From: Monodelphis domestica
Taxonomy: Eukaryota; Chordata; Mammalia; Didelphimorphia; Didelphidae
Length of the DNA: 64,000 bases
Direction of reading: 5' to 3'
Assembly: GCF_027887165.1 (NCBI RefSeq)
Contig: NC_077230.1
Coordinates: 327,840,415-327,904,414, forward strand
A program made the position numbers and the translations under genes. Shown piece by piece: positions 11,410 to 22,989 of the stretch. The notes beneath the pieces are model-generated. The model was not told the DNA's origin, did no database searches, and saw only the letters and a list, made by a program, of their open reading frames with translations. Each line of letters begins with the position of its first letter. Position 1 is the first letter of the stretch.

Positions 11410-12660
11410 TAACTACTCCACTCTAGAGACCTCATGAATGAAATTGAGCCATGTAGATACACATACATGAAACAATTCCAGGTCTGGAGTTCACCCCTCC
11501 CATTTCATGTTACCCACCGACACCCCCAATGTGGACAAAATACACCAGGGGTAATGAACCCACTTCTGGCCACAGCTGAGTAAAGTAACTTAACAGGGTT
11601 ACAAAGATGATTCTAGATTTCACTCTTCCAACATCTTTGCACAAAAGAGAACAAAACGGGAAGACGTAGGGAGAGGGAAAAGGATTCTAGGTAATACAGA
11701 AAGGAACTTTGGGTAATATAGTTTTAGGGGTTCAAGAATTTCTAACTATACACTATAAACCTCCAGACTGTGATGGGAATTGGAATAAAATATCACTGGT
11801 AAATGTTTGACAAAATAAATTAAAATACAGCATAATGTACTGATAATTTGTGTTTTCCCAAGTCATTATATTACCTGCAGGGATCTGGTTTAATGTAATG
11901 GGTACACTGAGACTCTTGGGGCCTTAGTTTCCTTAGCTGCAAATTGTGGATGATACTTCAACTACCTACTTCATAAGGTTGTTTTGAAGGAAGTTCTTTA
12001 TTATCATAGGCTTAGAACTGGAGTTCATCTAGCCTTGTTAACCTGAAAGAACTACATACATGGGAATTACTGTAATTATTTGGTCAGTGTTCAAAGGGAC
12101 CTCCAAGTTTCGTTCAACTCTGATCCCTCTCTTCTAGAACATCCTGACACGTTGTCCTTTAGTCTCTCCTGGAAGTCCTTCAGTCACAGAAAATTCAGTA
12201 TTTCCTTAGATAGTACTGATCACTAATTAAGTATTCTTCTTTATCCTCAGCCCAAATTAGCCTCTTCATGACTTCCACTCATGGTTCCATCAACAATTAT
12301 GCTACAATCTCTTACCATCCAAGATAATTACTGTGATTTATTTTTTGCCTACAATTATCACCCTACACAAAACTGATCAACATCCCCCTCTTTCCTTCTC
12401 TAGACATATAGTGCCAATCATCAGAAGGTGTGACATCTCCTTTCCTAACTTGCATAGAAACTTTATCCCTTGAATGAAGACTCCATGAATAAGCAAAAGA
12501 CCCATGAAGGTTTCTTCACTCAACTCCACACAGCCAATGGAGAAAGATGAAACAGTTTTATTTTGTTAAAGATTGCTGCTAGGGGAACTCTCTCTTTTGT
12601 ATATATGTGGAGTAAGGGGTAAGAGGCAGGGAGGAAGCAGACTTCCTTGTTGTAAAATAT
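11410..12660. other. Intergenic, a worn MIR-like piece and little else
   Basis: Around 11,880-11,960 a MIR-like piece ('ttggggccttagtttcctta') is visible. The rest shows no gene or recognised repeat. Confidence 0.4.
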
Positions 12661-12674
12661 AGTCAATCAACCAG

Positions 12675-12910
12675 CAAACAGCATTTATTCATTTATTAGG
12701 CAGCTAGGCAATATGAACCTGGAGTGAGGAAGAACTGAGTTCAAATATATCCTCAAGATATTGTCTAGCTGTGTGATCCTGGGCAAGTCACTTAACCTGT
12801 CAGTCTCAATTTCATAATCTATAAAATGGAGATAATCATAGCTTTTACTCCCAGAGTTATTTTGAGGGACAAATGAGATAAACATAAAGTGCCTGGCAAA
12901 TAGCATTTTT
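12675..12910 (+). mobile_element. MIR/CORE-SINE, + strand
   Basis: 'ggagtgaggaagaactgagt', 'gtgatcctgggcaagtcact' and 'gagataaacataaagtgcct'. Followed by an AT-rich low-complexity run at 12,945-13,070. Confidence 0.7.
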
Positions 12911-12944
12911 AATTTAATAGTAAAAATTGCAAATACTATTTAAA

Positions 12945-13070
12945 GTTGTTATTATTATTATTATAAATTTTATTTATATAATATATAATATAATATAATA
13001 CAATATATTATTATACATATAATAATATAATATAATAATAAAAAATATTATTATAAAGCTATTATTATTA
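12945..13070 (+). repeat. AT-rich low-complexity tract
   Basis: Mixed ATT/ATA runs forming many imperfect palindromes. No coding or regulatory signal is claimed. Confidence 0.85.
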
Positions 13071-13199
13071 TTCACTATGAACAGAGTACTAGGTACCAGG
13101 TTTTAGCTGGTATGTAAACTGTTTTAATAGAAGACTATTTTTTAATGTTGCCTTTATGTTACCTGAGCCTAGCACAGAGAGATAGTTGTTAAATGGGAT

Positions 13200-13390
13200 T
13201 GGATTGCATTGAAATGAACACTGAGTTTGAAAGCAAGAGACAAGTCTGAATCCTGACTCTATCATTGTCTAGTCCTGGGACCTTAGACAATTCACTTGCC
13301 CCTTCCAGGCTTCAGTGAACCTCACCTGTAAAAGGAGGGGGCTGGGGTATTTGATCTGTTTGATCCCATCCAGCTCAAAAGTTAGACAAG
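13200..13390 (+). mobile_element. MIR SINE, + strand
   Basis: 'tgaatcctgactctatcatt', 'cttagacaattcacttgccc' and 'tttgatctgtttgatcccat' follow the MIR order; diverged. Confidence 0.55.
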
Positions 13391-13599
13391 TACCATTACC
13401 TTTTTGGCCTCGGATGTCTGACGGGTAGCTGGTCTGCAGATGTCACTGACTCATGGAGTGGGTGTGATACCCATAGTCACTTAGCCCTGGCACTAGTTTC
13501 TGTCTCTGATCCAGGCCTTCACTGGTCCCCTCATTGCTGGAGCAGAGACAGGGCAGGAAATTCATGCAATCACCTCTGCCTGGAAACCCAAGGCTTTCT

Positions 13600-14160
13600 T
13601 ACGGTTGAGGCCCCGGCTCCTGCCAAGACCCATATGACCTTTGAGTCTCTTCAGTGAATCTCACAGTATTTTTGCTGCTGCTGACAGCCAGGACCCTTCA
13701 CATCCTCCTTCTCCCAGAATATCCTTGGCCTATGACCTGGGCCAAAAGCTCGTCTCTCTAGCTATGCCCCGTCAATATCAAATCTTAGGCTCTCCTAAAC
13801 TTCCTACGTTTCCACCTCAGACTTCCTTAAGACAAGCAAGGTTTTCCTTCTGCCTGGGATGTGTTCTCTCTTCACCTTCTTCTTATAATTCCTTGTTTCC
13901 TTCAAAATTCAGCTCAAGAGCCACTTCCACACAAAGTCTTTTCTGATCTTTCCAGCTTCTAATGCCTCCCCACACCCCAAATTACCTTGTATTTATTTGG
14001 TATATTCCTATTTTGCATACTTAGATGGGTACCTGTTGTTGTCCCTTCCAGCACATAAGTTTCTTCAGGGCTGGAATGGTTTTATTTTTGGCTTTGTATC
14101 ATCAGAAATTAGAACAGTTCCTCGATAGAGCAGGTACTTAATGTTTGTGGATTGATGATT
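13600..14160 (+). mobile_element. L2 LINE fragment
   Basis: 'ccttctgcctgggatgtgtt', 'aaaattcagctcaagagcca', 'aagtcttttctgatctttcc' and a tail '...gcaggtacttaatgtttgtg' are L2 3' features in order. An open stretch of 101 codons here is chance. Confidence 0.75.
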
Positions 14161-15136
14161 GATAGTAGACAGAGGAAGAGCCCAGGAAGAGTCAGAGCAC
14201 ATTTGGAATTCATTTCCCACAGCTGAGAAAGACTTTGGAGAAACTCGAGTCCACCCAGGAGCTCTCCAGGCTCTTCCACCTCTGCATTTCTACCATTCTT
14301 GTCATGGGCCTTCTTCTTCTGTACCAGGACTTTGGATCTGGTCCTGTGATCATTTGCAAATGAGATTGCTGAGTGACTATAAATGATCTTTAAAGAATTG
14401 CACAGAATGGAAAGACCATCACAGAATGTGAGCTCCTAGAGGACAGACACTGTATTTATGTCCTTATTATTATATATTAATTATATCTATAAAACATATA
14501 TTCTATATCCTATATATTAATAGAAATATCAGTATTTATATCCTTAACAGCTAGCACAATGCCTGGTATTGCCGAGTGTATACAATAGCCCCCCCTAATC
14601 TGAAGTTTCAGTCTAGGGAAAGGACAGAGGCAGGAAGAGGGCTGCCCCTGGGTGAGGGATGAGGTCAGCACAAGGCTCAAGGATACATGAAGGCTGGGAA
14701 TAGATACTGGAACCCAAGCAAATACAGATGGAAGACAAATACATGGGCCAGAGGCAGGTAGGCAGAGTGGGGCAAAGGGCTCTTCTCTGCACTGGAGGCA
14801 GCAGTGGTCCCTCAGGGTCAGTTCTGGTTTTATTTTGAGGTTTCTTTTTTTTTTTTAGTTTTTTTTTTAAGGTGGGGTGATTAGGAGACTGTAAGGCATA
14901 CAGCAGAGGGGGAGGAGTAGGGAGAGAGAGGATATATATTCTTTTGCTTCTGTTTGTAGCTTCAGTCATCCATGGTAAATCTTGGATATATCCCTGGCAG
15001 ATAGAAGACTCTACTGTACTCAAATGTTTGTAGTTTGATTGAGGGGTGCTGTGGGCCTATTGAAAGGCAAATATCCCGATTTTAAAGGTGAGGAAAAATA
15101 TGACTGCCTCAAAATACAGATCTAGAAACTAGAATA

Positions 15137-15332
15137 CTATCCCCCTTTTTTTTAAACCCTTACCTTCCATCTTGGATGATCAGTAGTGTGTATTGGTTCC
15201 AAGGCAGAAGAGCTGGAAGGGCTAGGCAATGGGGGTTAAGTGACTTGCCTTAAGTGACTGAGGCTAGATTTGAACCCAGGACCTCCCATCTCTAGGCCTG
15301 ACTCTCAATCCACTGAGCCACCCAGCTGCCCC
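15137..15332 (-). mobile_element. tRNA-related marsupial SINE, minus strand
   Basis: T-run, 'aaacccttaccttccatctt', 'ggggttaagtgacttgcctt' and 'ccactgagccacccagctgc'. Flanks share an imperfect 'gaatactat'/'gaatagtat'. Confidence 0.85.
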
Positions 15333-15417
15333 TGAATAGTATTCCTTTTAAGAAGACCAAAAGGAGGATCTATGAGCTCTTAGTAAGGGAGGTGATAAAA
15401 AATACCAAAGGACTTAG

Positions 15418-15695
15418 AATGAAAAATGCTATCCCCCTCCAGAGAGAGAATTAATGCTTCTAAGTACAGATTGAAGCACATTTCCCTCCCTTATTTACTT
15501 TTCTTATCCTTCCCCCACCACCACATAGTTAATGTAGAAATATTTTGCATGACTTCATATGTGTAAGGGTTATCATAGTTCTTGCTTCCTCAGTGGGTAG
15601 GGGAGAGGTGGAGAAAGGGAGAGAATTTTGGAACTGAAAATAAATTTTGTTAAAATGTAATTAATTAATGTGTTTAAATGTTTTAAAAAAAGAAA
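15418..15695 (+). mobile_element. LINE 3' end (L1-type), + strand
   Basis: Begins 'tgctatccccctccagaga' and ends in an A-rich tail. It has the 'gtagaaatattttgcatgac' and 'gagaattttggaactg' blocks shared with the antisense copies at 21.8, 24.2 and 62.2 kb. Non-coding tail only. Confidence 0.65.
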
Positions 15696-16377
15696 GAAAA
15701 GTAGATGATCACTAGGAGTCTGCTTGGAACAGATGGAACATTTATTAAATGCTTGACATTATGCTAAAACCTGCAGATAAAAATATAAGCAAACAAAATA
15801 AGTCCCTATCTCTTCAGGAAGGAAATTTCAATCTCATGAAGAAATATGTCATGAATGAAAGGGGAACTACATAAATGGGTAGAGTGATTGATGAGGAGAA
15901 AAAGTCTCTAGGAAAGTGAGTTGTGAGTGAAATGCAACATGGTCCCATGGAAAGAGTCACTAATCAGGAGGTAAGCAGAGCCCCAGGGAGGGAGTTTCTC
16001 TAGAAGAAATTTAATAGAGATTAAAAATATACTCTGCTCTCAGATTGAAAAAGTCGACTACAGAAGTATAGGAAGTGAGAAGAATGGTAGGCAAGAAAGC
16101 AGCTCAAGTTAAAAATACTTAGGGGAGGGTGGAGTTAGGGATAGGGAGGTTGGCCAACTACAAATTCATAATGAGTTAGCAATATGTTTTGTCCATCAAA
16201 AAAAGAGTTGATTTGTATAGGATGCATTCATAAAATTATAGTGCTCAGAGCAAGGAAGGTGTCATCTAATACTTCTGTATTTGACCTGCTCCAATAAAAG
16301 GTATTAGTTCTGGATGCCATATTTCATACTTAAGTTATAAGTTGATAACCTGGAACCCATCAAGAGATGAGTAATCT

Positions 16378-16956
16378 CAGGGGGGCATCTGGGTAATGTA
16401 AAAAATAGACTCGAATACAGGACTACAATCCCCACAAGCCTTTGCTCCACTTCCCCAAAATACTTTGTAATCTCACAGGAATTCTGAGGTGGGCCAAGAT
16501 CGAGGAAGGTTGTAAGCTGGTGGCAAAGGTTTTTGGGGCTCTCTCTCTTTTTGGACTTCTGTTTTGGAGCAGGCGTGGCTCTTTCCATAATGTAGGTGAG
16601 GTCTTGTCTAGACCTCTGGCCTAGGCACGTTTTCCTTATCCTGTATTTTCTTTAATCCTTAATCCTTAATAAACCTCTAAAAAATATAATACTCCTTGCA
16701 GAGAGAAACTAATTTCTACCTGCCTCACACTCCCCTAAATTTTAATCTTTACAGTAGCTCAGTGGATTGAGAGCCAGGCCTAGAGATGGGAGGTCCTGGG
16801 TTCAAATCTGGCCTCAGACACTTCCCAGCTGTGTGACCTTGAGCAAGTCACTTAACCCCCATTGACTAGCCCTTACCACTCTTCTGCCTTGGAACCAATA
16901 CACAGTATTGATTCCAATATGGAAGTTAAGGATTTTTTTTTTTAAAAAGAGAGAGA
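16378..16956 (+). mobile_element. tRNA-related marsupial SINE, split by a solo LTR
   Basis: SINE pieces 16,378-16,396 and 16,754-16,956 ('gtagctcagtggattgaga' ... 'ttgattccaatatgg'). Together they are flanked by a 16-bp target duplication AAGAGATGAGTAATCT (16,362-16,377 and 16,957-16,972). An LTR sits between the two pieces. Confidence 0.9.
16397..16753 (+). mobile_element. Solo LTR of an endogenous retrovirus, nested in a SINE
   Basis: A 357-bp solo LTR beginning TGTAAA and ending TTTACA (inverted ends), with AATAAA at 16,668. Flanked by the 4-bp pair GTAA/GTAG, which is the SINE sequence at the insertion point with one later change. No internal viral region is present. Related by its end and poly(A) region to the LTRs at 49.4 and 63.4 kb. 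It is younger than the SINE it split; the exact retroviral class is not decided. Confidence 0.85.
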
Positions 16957-16972
16957 AAGAGATGAGTAATCT

Positions 16973-17228
16973 AAACTGTTTGATTACATGGTTCAATGGG
17001 GATATGATTGGGGATGTAGACTCTCAATGATCACCCTAGTGCAAATATTAACAATATGGAAATAGGTCTTGATTAATGACACATATAAAACCCAATGGAA
17101 TTGCTCATTGGCTATGGGAGGAGGTTGGGAGGAAGGGAGTAGAAGAACATGATTCATGTAACCATGGAAAAATATATTCTAAATTAATTAATTAAATAAA
17201 TAAGCTTAAATTCTTTAAAAAAAAATAC
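16973..17228 (+). mobile_element. L1 3' end, + strand
   Basis: L1 3' UTR with 'caatggggatatgattgggg', 'aaacccaatggaattgc', a short G-rich tract, 'ttcatgtaaccatggaaa' and an A-rich tail. It lies directly after the right-hand target duplication of the SINE at 16,378. No target duplication of its own was identified. Confidence 0.75.
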
Positions 17229-17544
17229 CAGTGACCAGAAATATTGAATAAGAACTAGAGAGACATTTCTATTACCAGACTGGTCAAAGGAGATATAGAA
17301 TTTCAATGCTAAAAAAAACAGATGTAAAAATTGATATAAGACTTTTAAAAATAATAATTTATTATAATTTTCCTATCTGTGCAAGTATACTTTAAATGTG
17401 TAGATAGATAATATAATTTTACTTTAAAATGAAATAATTTTCATTCAACTAACTATACTTTGCCTTATGAATAGAATAATAAAAATGTACAATTGATATG
17501 CCCAAGCATGCAAAATATTTTAAAATTCTTATCCTTTAACGAGG

Positions 17545-17724
17545 TGAAGAAAAAGCATAGGGGGAGCATTATAGCTGTCTTGAAGTATTTGAAAGAAGGC
17601 ATGACTTGTGGAAGAGGGATTAGTCTTGTTCTGATTGACCCTGGAGAATAGGACTTAAAGCTGTCCAAAAGTAGAATGGGCTGGAGGAAATATTTCTGGT
17701 TGGAGAGGCCCCTAGTCACTGAGA
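17545..17724 (+). mobile_element. CR1/L3 LINE relic, + strand
   Basis: 'cttgaagtatttgaaagaag', 'ggaagagggattagtcttgt' and 'gctgtccaaaagtagaatgg' match the 3' end of the old mammalian CR1/L3 family. No coding frame. Confidence 0.65.
17655..17724 (+). repeat. 70-bp unit, left copy (in a CR1/L3 relic)
   Basis: Identical over 70 bp to 18,026-18,095. This copy continues an old CR1/L3 repeat starting near 17,545, so it is the likely source. Confidence 0.9.
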
Positions 17725-17791
17725 AAAGTTCCAAGATGGGAAGAAAACAAAATTACAATATAGAATAATCACAGCAACCCAAGGAGTGAAC

Positions 17792-18427
17792 TGTGGCTCT
17801 CTCAGAGGGGAGAGAAGCCACAAGGTAGGAAGATAGAGACAGTATAGAAGTTTTGGATACCACGAGGGGGATGACGGAGTCCAATTAGAGATATGAGGTG
17901 GTCAGAATGAGTCTTTATTAATTATCAATGAGCCACAGCTAAGCTCTGATCAAAGGACCATTCCGTAGGCTTTTACCAGTCCTGAGATCCATGCCACACA
18001 GGTCAGAGAGGTGAATAGAGAAAGATTAAAGCTGTCCAAAAGTAGAATGGGCTGGAGGAAATATTTCTGGTTGGAGAGGCCCCTAGTCACTGAGAGGACA
18101 GCCATCAGCTAGCCTGAAAGAGAAGGAGAGAGAGAGAGAGGCGGAGCTTGCTGGGCTACTTATAGTTTTTGATATGCAAATATACACAGTACATAGGGAT
18201 GATTCTCATTGGTTAATGACAAGGCATAGGTGTGGTTTCTCTTAACCAGGGGAGAACAAAGAAACCTGTTTTCCCGCCTAACCTGGGAGAAGCTGGGGTC
18301 AAGGGTCAGAGGCTTTTCCAGCCATGTGCAATACCGAGCATGCTCAAGACTGAGCATGCTCTCTTCTAAGGCAATCTGCACATACCAACTGTTCCCCTTG
18401 CCCATAGCTAGGGGGTGGGCTGCTACA
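17792..18427 (-). mobile_element. Solo LTR (probably gammaretrovirus-like), minus strand
   Basis: 636 bp, starting TGTAGCAGCC on the minus strand and ending CCACA, flanked by a perfect 5-bp duplication TGAAC (17,787-17,791 and 18,428-18,432). On the minus strand it has a TATAAG box (near 18,158-18,163) and AATAAA (17,914-17,919), giving a U3-R-U5 layout. It also contains a 70-bp exact copy of nearby host sequence (18,026-18,095). No viral genes remain. The class is inferred from layout only. Confidence 0.85.
18026..18095 (+). repeat. 70-bp unit, right copy (inside the solo LTR)
   Basis: Perfect duplicate of 17,655-17,724 placed within the LTR of 17,792-18,427. The flanking bases differ on both sides, which fixes the limits of the copied block. 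Confidence 0.9.
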
Positions 18428-18699
18428 TGAACAATTGAACCTAGATTCAAACCTAAGTCTTGTACAAGAAGACAATGGACGACTTCTTGAAAGAAATACT
18501 ATAGGACGAAGTTCTGTTCAGGAATGAGTTGGGCAAAATGACATTTGATTTCCCTTCCAAATCTGGGATTCTAGGATTGTATGATTCTTGCTTCTTATAG
18601 CCATGACCCTCCACTGCAGAGAAATAAGAATCTCCATTTGTTGGATCATAATAGCGAAGGGTAGAAAAGGAGATATTAATTGGGACTGTAGAATTCTAG

Positions 18700-18931
18700 G
18701 GCAACTAGAATGTTCAGTAGATAGAGAACCTGACTTAAAGTTAGGAAGAACTGAGTGGATTTGATCTCAGATGCATACTAGCTGTATGATCCTGGGCAAG
18801 TCACTTAACCCTGTTTGCCTCAGTTTCCTCATCTGTAAAATGTGCTGGAGAAGGAAATGGAAAAACAACTCCAGTATTTTTGCCAAGAAAACCCCAAGTG
18901 GGGTCACAAAGAGTTAAACATGACTGGACAG
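18700..18931 (+). mobile_element. Mar-type CORE-SINE, + strand
   Basis: 'cctgggcaagtcacttaacc', 'ctcatctgtaaaatgtgctg' and 'cacaaagagttaaacatgac'; cut at its 3' end by the LTR-like repeat at 18,932. Confidence 0.8.
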
Positions 18932-19556
18932 TGTTAACCCACTTTCTTTTCCAGTGTCTGAGCCTACCTGATCAGAGTTGAACCGGGTGAGAGGAAGACA
19001 CTAGAAACTGAGGAAGAAGCAAAGGGTATTTTAATGTATTTTTCTCAGCAGAATGAGCATGTGAGCCGGAACCCCTCTCCTCAGGAGAAGAGCCCATTAG
19101 ATACAGAAATTAGCCAGATTTTTTTTTGTTTGAAAAATGAGGAAGAGAAAAAGAAAAAAAATTATTCCTTGATGGACAGGTAAAAGGGAAATTCTTGACA
19201 GTAACCCATTGGAGTGACTTTTGGGGTTCCCAGGAGATAGTCTGATAACACTTATCTAATTTGGAACTCTCAGCAATCCTTCCTGATGAAATAATGATCC
19301 TCTTATCAGAAAGGTTCCTAGGATTGTTCTCGGCCCTGGCCCAGTTGGTGCAGCCAGGGCAAGATTCAGTAGGTGGGTCCCTATGTCTCAAGCTTAGTTT
19401 ATAGTTGCAAAGGATTATTGTTATGTACCAGAAACCACAGGGAAAACTAACTTACAAGGCTACTTATGAGGCTAACTTACAAGCTAGTCCTAAAACTTGG
19501 GGTTCATCAGGTCTTACTAGGCTACAAGTTTGGGGTTTTTAGCTTCCATGTTGACA
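18932..19556 (-). mobile_element. LTR-like repeat, minus strand, unclassified
   Basis: About 625 bp with inverted ends TGTTAAC / TGTCAAC, an ATTAAA on the minus strand near 19,029-19,034, and a C/T-rich stretch toward one end that looks like U5. Its right 85 bp resemble the right end of the element at 23,445. A target duplication was not resolved. It could be a solo LTR or a DNA element; it has no genes. Confidence 0.5.
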
Positions 19557-20550
19557 GAGCAAATTCAACCAAGGATTGTAGTCCACATTCCTTGCATTTC
19601 CTCACCTACAAGTAGAATGTGAGTATTCCATGGAGGGATGAGACAGCACCTTTCCCCTACCTCTATCAGTTGGTTGTGCACCATAGTCCATACAGAGCAC
19701 ACACGCCCTTCCAACTGGGAATCCACGTCCCTCTCCAAAAACTTAGTTTTAATAGGAAGACATTCCCAATCCCCATGGGGATTTCGTCCCAAAGAATTTT
19801 TCCAAACCAAACATGGTTGTAATGAGCCATTTTTTGGCATGCTATTTCCAAAGAGTATTTTCTAATCAGGTCAAGGGTGGCTTTGTCTGATGAGGGGGGT
19901 CTTTGTGAGATTAAAATATTCCACCAGGAATCCGAGGGGCTGCTTTCCTCCAGGGTGGTGGGAGCTAAGACTTTGCTTTGAATCTGCTGAATATGGATTA
20001 GTTGGATTGTTTCACAGGAATTAAAAAGTAGGCCCTGGGGGGGCGACTACTTAAACACCTAATTGTGTTAGCAAAGAGCTGCAAATGAGAGGATTTTCCA
20101 TTTGATGAAAAAGTCTTTTTTGGATTGTTGGTTATGGATTTTAACCTAGACTCTTGACCCCCTTCCTACTTCCCTGGCCTCCCCCACGCTGCCCAAGGCA
20201 ACATTTAATTTAGTTATTATTACTGGAATTTATTAGAGCAGAAAATGTCAGGTTGAAAAATTAACACTGCTGGCTAGTAGTACTCCAGACCACTCAGATG
20301 CAAATTGAAAGCCCCTCTAAGAGTCCAAATTACCCTGTTAGGGTCAAGTTTATTGTAGCTCCAAAGGGACATCCTTAGGCCTCGGGTGTGTAAAGCTGGG
20401 ACACTGGCCACAGCCACCAGGTGTCCATGGCCTGACCTTTGGAGTGATTGACAGCACAATTCTTCTGGGCTGTCTTCTCCTCCATGGGGAGGGTGATGTG
20501 TGTTTGTTTTGTGCTATGATAGCCTATGAATGTCATTGGGACAGACATCA
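19557..20550. other. Intergenic unique sequence
   Basis: No repeat recognised over about 1 kb. Several TAATTG/TAATTA-like homeobox cores and a balanced base composition are present. Overlapping short open frames on both strands look like chance. Confidence 0.4.
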
Positions 20551-20969
20551 ATCAATCAATCAATTAACAAGTATTCTTTAAGTGCCTACTATGTGCCAGT
20601 CACTGGCCTAGGTACTGGGAAAACAAATATAAAGAAAGAAAACAACACTCTACTCCAAAGGTTGCTGGGACAAGTTTAGAAAAAAGGTTTCAGCAAAATA
20701 GACTAAAGGCCATTTTCCTGTCAAGAGGTTAGCTTTCAATAATGCCTTAAGAAGAAGAAATGCTAGAGGGACATCCTGTTCATTCAAGACTCTCCCAGGT
20801 CTTAGACTCTGTCCCCCTTTCAAATTCAGAACGAAACCAGGCTCCTGGAGCTCTGGTTTTAACAACAAAAAACAAAACCCAACAAAAATCAGTGGCTGGT
20901 TACTTTTTGGGAACCAAAAACTACTGGGTAACTTCAAAGAATTTCTGAATATTAGAGCTAGCTGGAAGG

Positions 20970-21118
20970 ACCCTTTCATGACCCTTTCCTCCAAATGAGG
21001 AAAGTGAAGCCTGGAGAAGTAAAGTCAAAGTAGCTACAAAAGGGGAAGTTGTGATTTGAACTCAGAACTTTAGAATCCCAATACAGTGATGCTAGCTACT
21101 GTACCACCTAGTTCTGGT
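20970..21118 (-). mobile_element. MIR SINE, minus strand
   Basis: 'tccaaatgaggaaagtgaag', 'gtgatttgaactcagaactt' and 'gctactgtaccacctagttc'. Confidence 0.6.
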
Positions 21119-21277
21119 TTCAACTTAATCCATTCCTTCTTTGGCTTCTGAGTCCTCTCCAATTCAATTTCTTTGTGGGCTCAGGAAAGGGGAGACAGTT
21201 GGATGCTGCCATATCTAGAAGTGTTAAAATACTCGCATTTCTAGGATACAAAGTCTACCAAAAAGGGGTTGTAGGGA

Positions 21278-21279
<2 letters not shown>

Positions 21280-21347
<68 letters not shown>
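21280..21347 (+). repeat. (CA)n microsatellite
   Basis: About 34 CA units, uninterrupted; likely polymorphic. Confidence 0.97.
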
Positions 21348-21350
<3 letters not shown>

Positions 21351-21769
21351 TAACAGATCTGCCTGGTTCATTCAACGCCCCCAACCTTTACTGAGATTCC
21401 AGTAGGTGCCAATTAGCCAACATCCATAATCCTTCCCCAAAGAGCATGAGAATGTTCAGAGAATAAAAGGATCTATCATCAAAGCCCCTGGCTCCTAAGT
21501 CTTTGGGTTTGAGAGACCTGGCACTAAGAATGTCTTTTTAAAAAAATCTAATTTCCCCTTCACTGTGTCTAAATTGCCTTTTGCTGGTAGCCACCGGTGA
21601 ATCTTTCTCACTTGTGTGGACCTTTATCTTAATTCTAACTGACTTTAACAGAGAGGATATCACTTCTTAATGGCCTTCCCAGAAAAGGTTTGAATGATAA
21701 TCAGACTTTAGCTGGGGAGCCCCCCTACTCTCCAAGGACATTAACTAACCAGAACATGCTTCATGAAGC

Positions 21770-22645
21770 AGTCTTTTTTAAAATGATTTTTCCCAATTAT
21801 ATATAAAAACAATTTTAATTTTGCTTTCTTAAATTTTGAGTTCTAAATTCTTTCCTTTTCTTTGTCTCCTCTGAGAAGGCAAGCAATTCCATAGAGACTC
21901 TACATCAGCAGTCATGCAAAAGATATTTCCATATTACTCATTTGTGATTGTGAAAGGAAAGACAGCTTGAAGAAGAAAAAAAAACTCACATCAAAAACTA
22001 AGAAAGTAAAATACTCTGATCTGCATTTAGACCCCATCAGTTCTTTCTCTGGCGGTAGATAGCGTTTTTCATCCTCAGTTTTTTGTCTTGGGTCTTTGTG
22101 TTGCTGAGAATAGCTAAGTCATTCACAGCTGATCCTCATAGAACATTGCTGTTACTGTGTAACAATGTTCTTCTGGTTCTGCTCACTACATTTTGCATCA
22201 GTTCGTGTTAAATCTCTCCAGGCTTCTCTGAAAGCACTCTGCTCATCATTTCTTAGAGCACAGCAATATTCCATCATAACCAATATTTTGTTCAGCTATT
22301 CCCCAATTAATGAACAGCCCTTCAATGTTCAATTGCTTTCTACCATGAAATAACCGCTATAAATATTTTTGTACAAACAGGTCCTTTTTCTTTTTATTTA
22401 ATCTCTTTGGGATACAGACTGAGTAGTGATATTGTTGAATCAATAAAGGGTATGCCCAATTCTATACTCCTTTGGGCTATGATCTAACTTGATCTCCAGA
22501 ATGCTTGGACCAGTTTGCCATTCTACCAGCAGTGCATTAGCATCCCAATTTTTCCACATCCCCTCCAACATTTGTCATTTTCCTTTTCTGTCATGTTTTC
22601 CTGTCATATTAGCCAGTCAGATAGGTGTGAAGTGATACCTCAAAA
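21770..22645 (-). mobile_element. L1 3' part, minus strand
   Basis: 3' UTR (21,770-22,050) and the last part of ORF2 (22,050-22,645) in antisense, e.g. 'ccccaattaatgaacagccc' and 'cacatcccctccaacatttg'. Much worn, with no long frame. 5'-truncated near 22,645. Confidence 0.8.
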
Positions 22646-22989
22646 TTATAGATTTATTTACTCAAATCATCTAGTCTTTATTAAGCTTTACCAAGCCAGG
22701 GTTGCTCTGGAGGAATCTATAGTCTATTCAGGGAGATAAGGAAGGCAAAGCAAACAATTGGAATGCAATAAACTTCTTAAAACAAGGTTTCTATAGTAAT
22801 TTGAAGTTTCCTGGGCTGAAAACTTAAAGCTTGAGGAGACCTTAGATTTCTCTAGTTCTCCTTTTATAAAGGAAAAGCCTGAGGCCTATTGAGCCTAAAT
22901 GAGAGGTATCCTTGATTGGCTGTGCTGGACTAAGAGTCAGAAGAATTGTGTCTGAATCTCACTTCAGACATTTTTTCTAGTTTTGACCT

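Noticed and set aside
13641-13946. 101-codon open frame
   Set aside because: Falls inside an L2 fragment and shows no protein motif.
14613-15023. 136-codon minus-strand frame with Lys and Pro runs
   Set aside because: No domain or signal; the Lys run comes from a T-rich tract.
16754-16945. tRNA-like B-box in SINE sequences
   Set aside because: The tRNA-like heads belong to SINEs, with no full cloverleaf; not tRNA genes.
21280-21347. Regular repeat that could be mistaken for a CRISPR-like array
   Set aside because: A simple (CA)n microsatellite with no spacers, in vertebrate DNA.
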